Shown here piece after piece: positions 1 to 6,333 of a DNA stretch of 6,333 nucleotides; positions within the stretch are counted from its first letter, which is position 1, and each line of letters opens with the position of its first letter. A program made the translations under genes and the position numbers. The notes below the pieces were generated by a model, which did no database searches, was not told where the DNA came from, and saw only the letters and a program-made list of their open reading frames with translations. Location of the stretch: the NCBI GenBank assembly GCA_029935135.1, contig JAOZKX010000138.1, positions 1-6,333 of the forward strand, given 5' to 3'. Origin of the DNA: Desulfocapsa sp. GTDB lineage: Bacteria; Desulfobacterota; Desulfobulbia; Desulfobulbales; Desulfocapsaceae.

Positions 1-1866
1 CCCTCGACCATTGGTGATAAACCCCATAACATGATCACCGGGAACGGGGTTACAACAGCGACTGATTTTCACCATTATATCATCAATACCATCGATATGA
101 ATCCCTGAGCCACTGGCAGATGCAGGAGGAAGCACAGCAGAACTCTCTGTTCTTTCCAGCGCTGCAGGCCCCTCAGCTATCTTTTCTTCATAACTATCTC
201 CCGCCATTTCAGGAGGCAGCAGTTTTCTTTCAAGGTGCTGTACGGTAATCGTCCCGTTACCTACCTTGGCCAGCATATCATCTAAAGAGTTACAGTGCAG
301 ATCTTTTAACAACAGCTTAATGTGACCGGTTTTCACCATTTTTTTCAAGGTCGTATGGTTCTGTTTCAATGCCTTGTCACAAATTTCACGACCCAGATTA
401 AGCGCTCTTTCCCGTTCTTCTCTACGCAACCAGGCACGAACTCTCGATTTTGCCTTATTGGTGGTTGCAAGGCTCAGCCATCCCCTTCTTGGACGCTGAT
501 TTTTTGAGGTGACAATCTCGACAATATCACCATTTTGCAGATGGTATTTGAGAGGAACAAGTTTGCCATTGATCTTCGCCCCCACACAGTGATCACCAAC
601 TTCTGTATGAATTGCATAGGCAAAATCAATAGGACAACTGTTCAGGGGGAATTCTTTTACTTCCCCGCCGGGGGTGAGGGCATAGATTTCGGGTGTATAT
701 AATTCACCATGCACAGAATCAAGAAACTCTTTTGGATCTTCCACTTCCTGCAGATGCTGAACCAGATTCTTCAGATTTTTAAAGAGCTTGGTATCATTTG
801 CCGTAGCACTCTGCCCTTCTTTATAAGCCCAATGCGCTGCGACCCCTTCCTGAGCAACACGATCCATCCGTTCTGTACGGATCTGAATTTCAATAAAATG
901 ATCTCGTGGACCATTCACTGTTGTGTGCATGGACTGGTAATTGTTGGCCTTGGGAACAGAAATGAAATCCTTAATACGCCCGGGAACAGGTATCCAGTTG
1001 GCATGAATTATTCCCAGAGCCTCATAGCACTCCTGTACGGTATTGACAATAATGCGGAAAGCAACCTTGTCATAGACGCGTTCCAGGGGTATTCTCTGGG
1101 CTATCAGCTTTTTATAAATGGAATAGAGATGTTTGGGTCTACCGATAATACGGGTGGGGTGGATATTGCTGTCGCCGAGTTTCTGGTGGAAAATAGAGAT
1201 CACTTCGTCGACATAGTTTTGCCGCTCTTCAAGGGAGCTCTCCAGTTCACTCACCAACTCTCGATATTCTTCAGGATACAGATACTGAAAGGAAAGATCT
1301 TCAAGCTCTCTTTTCATCCAGTCAATGCCAAGGCGAGAGGCCAGAGGAGCGTAGAGATCTTTGGTTTCCCGGGCTATCTCTTTTTGTTTTTCAACGGGAA
1401 CACTATCCAGCAGACACATATCCTGGAGACGATCGGCAAGTTTTACCAACAGCACGCGAATATCACTTGCTATGGCAAGAAGCATCTTGCGAACATTTTC
1501 CGCCTGATGAGCAAGCTTGGAATTGTACTGAACATTGGTGATTCGTGTGGAACCATCCACAATATTTGCCACGCTCTCGCCAAACTGGTCCCGCAAATCC
1601 TGAAGGGTCACATCCTCTTTTAAGATGCCGTGCAGCAATCCGGCCACTACAGTATCTATATCCAGATGCATGGAAGCCAAAGTGGAGGCCACCTGCAGAG
1701 TATGCTCAAGATAGGGCGTTCCGGAAAAATGCATTTTTTCTGCATGAACAGAAAGGGCAAGTTCCCACGCCTTATCGATGGGATCCAGATCAACACCATG
1801 GAGATAACTCCTGGCAAGGATCTTCAAGCCATCCGGATTGATCATAACTGTTAATTCATTATCCAT
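1..1866 (-). CDS. relA: RelA/SpoT-family (p)ppGpp synthetase with degenerate hydrolase domain (3' partial)
   Basis: Transfers pyrophosphate from ATP to GTP/GDP to make (p)ppGpp, the stringent-response alarmone, on ribosomes carrying uncharged tRNA. The frame is open for 622 codons to the left edge; the ACT/RRM end (roughly 100 residues) is missing. Domains in order: HD-type pseudo-hydrolase (about 30-180); synthetase (about 220-350) with GRPKH at 242-246 (catalytic Arg243), YD at 265-266, RIKD at 297-300 and EIQIRT with Glu326; TGS (about 393-453) with AYAIH ending in His420, matching the tRNA-end-contacting His of E. coli RelA; a helical region; and an Ala/Pro/Ser-rich linker (about 565-590) leading to a CCNPVPGD zinc-finger motif (Cys604-605). 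Hydrolase residues are largely lost: HG replaces HD at 79-80, and QD replaces HN at 148-149. I infer a synthetase-only enzyme. The ATG at 1866 is the first in frame after proS and has no clear Shine-Dalgarno; Met8 is an alternative start. The symbol is by function; 'rel' would also be fair. Confidence 0.95.
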   Translation of the reverse strand, partial: MDNELTVMINPDGLKILARSYLHGVDLDPIDKAWELALSVHAEKMHFSGTPYLEHTLQVASTLASMHLDIDTVVAGLLHGILKEDVTLQDLRDQFGESVANIVDGSTRITNVQYNSKLAHQAENVRKMLLAIASDIRVLLVKLADRLQDMCLLDSVPVEKQKEIARETKDLYAPLASRLGIDWMKRELEDLSFQYLYPEEYRELVSELESSLEERQNYVDEVISIFHQKLGDSNIHPTRIIGRPKHLYSIYKKLIAQRIPLERVYDKVAFRIIVNTVQECYEALGIIHANWIPVPGRIKDFISVPKANNYQSMHTTVNGPRDHFIEIQIRTERMDRVAQEGVAAHWAYKEGQSATANDTKLFKNLKNLVQHLQEVEDPKEFLDSVHGELYTPEIYALTPGGEVKEFPLNSCPIDFAYAIHTEVGDHCVGAKINGKLVPLKYHLQNGDIVEIVTSKNQRPRRGWLSLATTNKAKSRVRAWLRREERERALNLGREICDKALKQNHTTLKKMVKTGHIKLLLKDLHCNSLDDMLAKVGNGTITVQHLERKLLPPEMAGDSYEEKIAEGPAALERTESSAVLPPASASGSGIHIDGIDDIMVKISRCCNPVPGDHVMGFITNGRG

Positions 1867-1917
1867 TTCTAAAAAAACATGCTTATTAAATAATATTAAG
1901 GCAGATGGGGGGCACCA
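1867..1917 (-). other. AT-rich proS-rel intergenic gap
   Basis: This 51-base gap separates the proS stop from the rel start and is the largest in the window. On the minus strand it begins with a C-run (CCCCCC), then turns strongly AT-rich with an 8-base palindrome TAATATTA at 1891-1898, and ends in seven T residues just before the rel ATG. No stem-loop followed by a T-tract is evident, so I do not call a terminator. The AT-rich part could hold a -10-like element for a rel-specific promoter, but no convincing -35 partner is seen. A four-codon open frame (ATG, two TTT, TAG) at 1869-1880 lies just before the rel start. Regulatory function is not established. Confidence 0.4.
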
Positions 1918-3633
1918 TTATTGAGCAGCGGTTATTTCCGCATCAATGAGGGCAACAATGCGTGCCGCCAACGCTTCCGGCTGCAGCTCTTCTATGGCTC
2001 CATCCCGGCGCGTGCGCAACTCGATTATACCATCTTTGCTAAACCGCTTGCCTACAGTCACCCGCAATGGGATACCGAGCAGATCGGCATCTTTAAATTT
2101 AAAACCAGGCCGTTCATCTCTATCATCAAGAAGTACCTCAACCCCCCTGGCCATCAATTCCTCATAGAGAGAATCCGCCATCTTGGTGATCTGTTCATCT
2201 TTGATACCAAGATTTAACAAAATAACCTGCACAGGGGCAAGGGGCATGGGGAAAATCATTCCATTTTCATCATGATTCTGCTCAATGGCAGCAGCCACAA
2301 TGCGGCTCACCCCTATCCCGTAACAACCCATGACCATCGGTTTTTCCTGGCCATCACTATCCTGATAGAAGGCCTTCATCGCCTTGGAATAGCCGGTCCC
2401 CAATTTAAAAATATGGCCAACCTCAATACCTTCCCGCAGAATCAACGGCTCTCCACACTGTGGACAGGGATCATCTTTGGTGATTTGGCGTAGATCAGCC
2501 ACGGATACAGCTTCAAAATCCCGGCCAATATTCACATTTTTCATATGATAATTTTTTTCATTGGCACCAACGGTGAAATTTTTCATGGCAGCCACTTCCT
2601 GGTCAACAACCAGTTTCACCGTGATACCCACAGGTCCAAGATATCCAGTGGGAACACCGGTTGCGTCATATACCTGTTTATCATCTGCCATCTCTACTTC
2701 CACTACACCGAGATGATTTTTGAGCTTCACCTCTTCCACTTCCCTGTCTCCACGGACAAGTACGGCAACAGCCTGCCCATCTGCTAGAAAGACCAGTGTT
2801 TTCACAAGTTCCCGGGGGACAATATCCATAAACTCACAGACTGCCGCCACTTTTCGTTTTCCGGGTGTCTCGACTTTTTCCAGATCCAGAAGGGCAGAAT
2901 CATCCGCAACGGGCAATTTCACTGCAGCCTTTTCCATATTGGCGGCATAGTCGCAACTGGAGCAAATCGCCAAGGTATCTTCACCGGTATCGGCAAGCAC
3001 CATAAATTCATGGGAGAAACTGCCGCCAATGGTCCCGGAATCCGCTTCCACAGGACGAAAATCCAGACCACAGCGTTTAAAGATGCGTGTATAGGCCTCA
3101 AACATCTTCTGATAACATTTTTCAGACTGGGCATCATCCACATCAAAGGAATAGGCATCCTTCATGATAAACTCGCGTCCACGCATCAGACCAAAACGGG
3201 GTCTGATCTCATCCCGAAACTTTGTCTGGATCTGATACAGATTTTTTCCCATATCACGATATGAACGAATTTCCCGACGGGCAAGGTCGGTAATGACTTC
3301 CTCATGGGTTGGTCCAAGACAGGACTCGCGATCATGACGATCATGAAATCTGAGGAGCTCCGGACCATATTTTTCATACCGTCCCGTTTCACGCCAGAGA
3401 TCGGCAGGCTGTACCATGGGCATCAAGAGTTCCTGGGCTCCTGCACGATTCATCTCTTCACGGACAATCTGCTCAACCTTTCGTATGGCAGCAAGGCCCA
3501 GGGGGAGATAACTGTATATCCCTGCCGTGAGCTTTCTGATATATCCACCGCGGAGAAGGAGACGATGACTAACAACCTCTGCCTCTGCAGGGGTTTCTTT
3601 TAATGTGGGAATAAGGGATTGTGAGTATCGCAT
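1918..3633 (-). CDS. proS: Prolyl-tRNA synthetase, bacterial type with INS editing domain
   Basis: Charges tRNA-Pro with proline in the cytoplasm; the inserted INS domain clears mischarged Ala-tRNA-Pro. At 571 residues it is full length for the bacterial class II type. The start [19 protein letters not shown] matches the family N-terminus, supporting the ATG at 3633. Landmarks: motif 1 about 55-80; GPTHEE at 107-112; motif 2 with FRDE at 139-142 (Arg140); INS about 224-407; motif 3 GCYGIGVSR at 436-444; C-terminal anticodon-binding domain from about 465, including [10 protein letters not shown] at 501-510. INS residues align with E. coli: Lys278 for Lys279, GYLGP at 330-334 for the GxxxP loop, and His363 for His369, so editing is probably intact. 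Two CxxC pairs (Cys224/227 and Cys390/393) flank INS and may bind zinc. It lies 12 bases after ispG with no strong ribosome-binding site in the AT-rich spacer. Confidence 0.97.
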   Translation of the reverse strand: MRYSQSLIPTLKETPAEAEVVSHRLLLRGGYIRKLTAGIYSYLPLGLAAIRKVEQIVREEMNRAGAQELLMPMVQPADLWRETGRYEKYGPELLRFHDRHDRESCLGPTHEEVITDLARREIRSYRDMGKNLYQIQTKFRDEIRPRFGLMRGREFIMKDAYSFDVDDAQSEKCYQKMFEAYTRIFKRCGLDFRPVEADSGTIGGSFSHEFMVLADTGEDTLAICSSCDYAANMEKAAVKLPVADDSALLDLEKVETPGKRKVAAVCEFMDIVPRELVKTLVFLADGQAVAVLVRGDREVEEVKLKNHLGVVEVEMADDKQVYDATGVPTGYLGPVGITVKLVVDQEVAAMKNFTVGANEKNYHMKNVNIGRDFEAVSVADLRQITKDDPCPQCGEPLILREGIEVGHIFKLGTGYSKAMKAFYQDSDGQEKPMVMGCYGIGVSRIVAAAIEQNHDENGMIFPMPLAPVQVILLNLGIKDEQITKMADSLYEELMARGVEVLLDDRDERPGFKFKDADLLGIPLRVTVGKRFSKDGIIELRTRRDGAIEELQPEALAARIVALIDAEITAAQ

Positions 3634-3645
3634 AGTATATTTTTT

Positions 3646-4719
3646 TTACTGTTCCTGTTCTATTAATTTCAATTCGTTTAAAAAAGTCTGTAACAGCTCT
3701 TCTTCTTTCACCTTTTTAAACAAGACACCTTTCTTAAAAATAATTCCAACACCATTGCCGCCGGCAAGTCCGATATCCGCTTCCTTTGCTTCGCCTGGGC
3801 CGTTGACGACACAACCCATGACCGCTACTTTTATCGGTTTTTCCATTGTCTGCACAAAGCGTTCAACCTCTTCGGCTATGGAAAAAAGATCAATCTGTGT
3901 TCTGCCACAGGTTGGACAAGATATCAGTTCCGGTCCCCGCTCTCTGATTTTCAGCGAGCGAAGCAGCTCAAAGCCCACCCGGATTTCCTCCACCGGATCA
4001 CGGGTAAGAGAGATGCGGAAGGTATCGCCAATTCCCTGATGTAAAAGAATACCCAGAGCCACACTTGATTTAACAGTACCGGCAATAAGCCCACCAGCCT
4101 CAGTTACCCCTATGTGGAGGGGATAATCTGTAAGCTTGGAGAGCTGCTGATAGCCGCTGATTGTGGTCAATGTATCTGAGGATTTTATGGATATCTTTAT
4201 CTCATGAAATCCATATTCTTCAAGGAGGCGAACATTTCTGAGAGCACTTTCAATAAGGGCCATGGGATTCTCTTCGCTGGGATATCCATACTCTTTTAAA
4301 AGATCTTTCTCGATGGAACCACTGTTTACTCCAACCCGGATGGGAACATTGTGGGCCTTTGCTGCATCAACAACCCTTGCCAGTTTTTCAGGCCCGCCAA
4401 GATTCCCTGGATTGATACGAATTCCCTGGGCTCCATGTTCCATGGCCGCAACTGCCAGACGATGATCGAAATGAATATCAGCAATCAAGGGGATACAGAT
4501 TTTTTCTCTAATTTCGGTAATTGCTGCAGCTGCATCGGTATCGAGTACTGCCACCCGAATAATTTCACAGCCCGCATCCTGCAGTCGTTCAATCTGGGCA
4601 ACCGTTTCCTCCACATCGCGGGTATCGGTATTGGTCATGGACTGGACAGAAATAGGGCTTCCCCCACCCACCGCCACCTGACCGACATGGATTTTTCGTG
4701 TTTGTCTTCTCAGTATCAT
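3646..4719 (-). CDS. ispG: 4-hydroxy-3-methylbut-2-enyl diphosphate synthase (GcpE/IspG)
   Basis: Catalyses the penultimate MEP-pathway step, reductive ring opening of MEcPP to HMBPP, using a [4Fe-4S] cluster. Its 357 residues fit the compact bacterial two-domain form. The N-terminal TIM barrel (about 1-260) carries SVQSMTNTDTRD at 24-35, the substrate-pocket stretch RINPGN at 101-106 and RVGVNSGS at 128-135. The C-terminal cluster domain has CPTC at 268-271 and GCVVNGPGE at 302-310. Cys268, Cys271, Cys303 and Glu310 match the E. coli cluster ligands Cys270, Cys273, Cys305 and Glu312, so the enzyme should be active. The ATG overlaps the tsaB stop (ATGA), which points to translational coupling. 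This bacterium therefore makes isoprenoids, including undecaprenyl and quinone side chains, by the MEP route. An electron donor such as ferredoxin or flavodoxin is needed but not encoded here. Confidence 0.97.
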   Translation of the reverse strand: MILRRQTRKIHVGQVAVGGGSPISVQSMTNTDTRDVEETVAQIERLQDAGCEIIRVAVLDTDAAAAITEIREKICIPLIADIHFDHRLAVAAMEHGAQGIRINPGNLGGPEKLARVVDAAKAHNVPIRVGVNSGSIEKDLLKEYGYPSEENPMALIESALRNVRLLEEYGFHEIKISIKSSDTLTTISGYQQLSKLTDYPLHIGVTEAGGLIAGTVKSSVALGILLHQGIGDTFRISLTRDPVEEIRVGFELLRSLKIRERGPELISCPTCGRTQIDLFSIAEEVERFVQTMEKPIKVAVMGCVVNGPGEAKEADIGLAGGNGVGIIFKKGVLFKKVKEEELLQTFLNELKLIEQEQ

Positions 4720-5444
4720 ATCTTGGGATCCTTTTTCGTTACCAGACTGAGTTCAGCATCGGAAGCCCTTACATACAACGGGGCTGCTGTTTCCAAGTCC
4801 AGCAGATCTCCTGCCGCAAGCTTTTCCGCACAGAGAAAACCAATGGCAGAAGCCATTGGATAGTGCAGCGGTAAAGGAGCTATTGTCAGCAGCCCTTCCA
4901 CTCTCTTCTGAAACAGCTCACCATAGGTAAACACACCATCACCCACCAGCAGAACAGGTTCTTCTATCTCTGCCGCAAGCTGCTCGGGAGCAATGGCCCG
5001 TATTTCACCTTTTCGACGCACAACTCCTGAGCTGTCACGCTGAAAATACGCAGTATAGACCTCTTTTTTTCTGGCATCAATAACAGCACAGACACGACTA
5101 CTCCCGGAACAATTCAAGGCAAGCGCATCGAGGGTGGAAATCCCAAGCAAGGGTTTTTCAGCAGCCAGTGCAATTCCCTTGACCGTTGCCATGGCAATAC
5201 GCAAACCGGTAAAAGATCCTGGCCCCAGGCCCACTGCAACACCATCGATATCATGAATGGAGATATCACTTTCGCTCAACAGCCACTCAATGCATGTGAG
5301 AAGACGCCTGGAGTGGGTGATTTTGCTGTTGAGGATCAGTGAGGCAATACATTCACCACTATAGACATCTCCAGCAGTAATAGACACCGAACTGGCAGTG
5401 GTGGCGGTGTCGACGGAGAGTATCAGGGGATGGTCTTTACTCAC
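4716..5444 (-). CDS. tsaB: tRNA t6A37 threonylcarbamoyladenosine biosynthesis protein TsaB
   Basis: Scaffold partner of TsaD in the TsaB-TsaD-TsaE complex that transfers threonylcarbamoyl onto A37 of ANN-decoding tRNAs in the cytoplasm. Its 242 residues are normal for TsaB. The ASKHA fold shows the first phosphate-type loop LSVDTATTASS at 9-19, THSRRLL at 43-49 and the family hallmark GLGPGSFTGLR at 72-82. VIDARKKEVY at 121-130 and PLYVRAS at 222-228 complete the typical set. TsaD is longer and has metal-binding HxxxH histidines, which are absent here, so this is TsaB rather than TsaD. The start is GTG at 5444, overlapping the rseP TGA (GTGA), with AAGGA ten bases upstream; no better start lies nearby. 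The end overlaps ispG by four bases. It sits in the middle of the apparent operon and is probably translationally coupled on both sides. TsaC, TsaD and TsaE are not in the window. Confidence 0.95.
   Translation of the reverse strand: MSKDHPLILSVDTATTASSVSITAGDVYSGECIASLILNSKITHSRRLLTCIEWLLSESDISIHDIDGVAVGLGPGSFTGLRIAMATVKGIALAAEKPLLGISTLDALALNCSGSSRVCAVIDARKKEVYTAYFQRDSSGVVRRKGEIRAIAPEQLAAEIEEPVLLVGDGVFTYGELFQKRVEGLLTIAPLPLHYPMASAIGFLCAEKLAAGDLLDLETAAPLYVRASDAELSLVTKKDPKI
4729..4733 (-). promoter_or_regulatory. Ribosome-binding site of ispG
   Basis: The minus strand reads AAGGA here, nine bases before the ispG ATG and inside the last codons of tsaB. It supports the ATG at 4719 as the true ispG start and fits reinitiation by ribosomes finishing tsaB. 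The match is to the anti-Shine-Dalgarno consensus only. Confidence 0.6.
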
Positions 5445-6333
5445 CAGCCCATAATCCTTGCGATATCATTATAAAAAACAAAAATCATTAATGTTCCCAA
5501 AAGGGCCATGCCTGTCTGTTGGGCAACAATCTGTATTTTCTCAGTCATTGGTTTGCGGCGGATCGCCTCTATGGAAAGAAACATTAAATGCCCACCGTCA
5601 AGCACGGGTATGGGGAGGAGATTGAGAATACCAAGGTTAACACTGAGGAGCCCCATAAAGAAGGCGAGATTTACCCAGCCCGCCTGCATCTGTTTCCCGG
5701 CAATCTGGGCAATCAAAATGGGCCCGCCAAGTTCTTTCACAGGAACCACCTGCTGGGCCAGTTTCACAAAACCCATCACGGTAAGAGATATATACATCCA
5801 GGTTTGGGCGCAGGCAGCGTTAAAGGCTCCAACAAGGCCTGTGGGACTATAGAAAAGTTCCTCTGCCTTGACGATGCCAATCATATAGCGCTCCCCCACC
5901 TCCTCACCAAAGATATTTTTCACCTTATCCACCTTTGGAATAACAAAAATCTGCAACTCTTCCTCGGCTCGGGCAACTGTAATGCTCAACTCTTTGCCGT
6001 CACTGTCCTTCACTGAATTCAGGACATCCATCCACTCCACAGTGGGACTATTATTAATGGCAAGAATAGTATCATCTACCTGAAGACCGGCAGCGGCAGC
6101 AGGGGAATCCTCATTGACCTGTCCAATACGCGTGGTATCACGACTATCGGGCAGCCCTACAAAGAAAAAAATCACAAAAAAGAGCACAACAGTAAAGAGG
6201 AGATTAAAAAGAGGCCCGGCCAGGACGATCAGAAAACGCTGCCACACAGTTTTATGGGCAAAGGAGGCCTCTCTGTCACTGGCGGCACCTTCCTGTTCAT
6301 CAGGATTCTCACCGAACATTTTCACATAGCCGT
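5441..6333 (-). CDS. rseP: RIP-family zinc metalloprotease RseP/site-2 protease (5' partial)
   Basis: Inner-membrane zinc protease that cleaves transmembrane segments, classically anti-sigma factors in envelope stress, and signal-peptide remnants. The frame runs on through the right edge. Its first visible residues, GYVKMFGE, are the conserved family stretch just after the first membrane segment, so the GTG (6325) and ATG (6319) near the edge are internal codons. The HExxH zinc site, about 50 residues upstream, is outside the window. Numbering from 6325, visible parts are: a membrane segment after AGPLFN (about 31-57); one PDZ domain (about 65-130) with the GLQVDD binding loop; the ELGGPI loop (198-203); NLLPIPVLDGGHL (235-247), whose Asp supplies the third zinc ligand; and a final membrane segment (about 266-287). 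One PDZ implies the shorter form of about 350 residues, unlike two-PDZ E. coli RseP. The end overlaps tsaB by four bases. Substrate here is unknown. Confidence 0.95.
   Translation of the reverse strand, partial: GYVKMFGENPDEQEGAASDREASFAHKTVWQRFLIVLAGPLFNLLFTVVLFFVIFFFVGLPDSRDTTRIGQVNEDSPAAAAGLQVDDTILAINNSPTVEWMDVLNSVKDSDGKELSITVARAEEELQIFVIPKVDKVKNIFGEEVGERYMIGIVKAEELFYSPTGLVGAFNAACAQTWMYISLTVMGFVKLAQQVVPVKELGGPILIAQIAGKQMQAGWVNLAFFMGLLSVNLGILNLLPIPVLDGGHLMFLSIEAIRRKPMTEKIQIVAQQTGMALLGTLMIFVFYNDIARIMGW
5455..5459 (-). promoter_or_regulatory. Ribosome-binding site of tsaB
   Basis: AAGGA on the minus strand lies ten bases before the tsaB GTG, within the terminal codons of rseP. It decides in favour of the GTG at 5444, which would otherwise be an uncertain start because it is not ATG. 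Confidence 0.55.

Noticed and set aside
709..1623. A 304-codon open frame on the plus strand
   Set aside because: It lies wholly antisense to the well-conserved rel gene, its translation shows no recognisable domain, and no plausible ribosome-binding site was seen. It is an antisense shadow.
1867..1917. Rho-independent terminator between proS and rel
   Set aside because: The T-run before rel is not preceded by a GC-rich stem-loop, and the C-run has no matching G-run nearby.
4351..4863. A 170-codon plus-strand open frame across the tsaB-ispG junction
   Set aside because: Both overlapping minus-strand genes are clear full-length family members; the plus-strand product looks like a random translation.
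6317..6325. Start of rseP inside the window at the GTG (6325) or ATG (6319)
   Set aside because: The frame continues upstream through codons for Gly-Tyr into the conserved GYVKM stretch, so these codons are internal and the real start with HExxH lies beyond the edge.
1..6333. An undescribed defence, mobile or biosynthetic system
   Set aside because: All five coding regions are recognisable housekeeping families in a common order, with no repeats, integrase, transposase or unknown gene between them. The only atypical element is the altered hydrolase domain of Rel.

Overview
The window is a tightly packed run of five genes, all on the minus strand, so transcription runs from right to left. In transcription order they are rseP (5' end beyond the right edge), tsaB, ispG, proS and a RelA/SpoT-family (p)ppGpp synthetase gene (3' end beyond the left edge). 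No RNA gene, mobile element, CRISPR array or long repeat is visible, and no gap between genes exceeds about 50 bases.

The gene order rseP-ispG-proS, downstream of an expected dxr/cdsA/uppS block, is typical of delta-proteobacteria in the old sense (Desulfobacterota). Base composition looks moderate, below 50% G+C by eye. Together these suggest a sulfate-reducing or sulfur-metabolising Desulfobulbales-type bacterium. The lineage is an inference from synteny and protein character, not a database match.

Layout: rseP (site-2 protease) ends in a 4-base overlap with the GTG start of tsaB (t6A tRNA modification). The end of tsaB overlaps the ATG of ispG (MEP isoprenoid pathway) by 4 bases. ispG is followed after 12 bases by proS (prolyl-tRNA synthetase). 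After a 51-base AT-rich gap comes the rel gene. The overlaps argue for one transcript, at least from rseP to proS. Functionally the cluster mixes envelope and isoprenoid work (RseP, IspG) with translation fidelity (TsaB, ProRS) and the response to uncharged tRNA (Rel).

Most of the window is ordinary housekeeping. The best lead is the Rel protein. Its synthetase, TGS and zinc-finger regions look intact, but nearly every residue of the (p)ppGpp hydrolase site is substituted. Even so, it keeps the basic RxKD synthetase motif normally found in bifunctional enzymes rather than the acidic ExDD motif of E. coli RelA. I saw no evidence of an undescribed multi-gene system.
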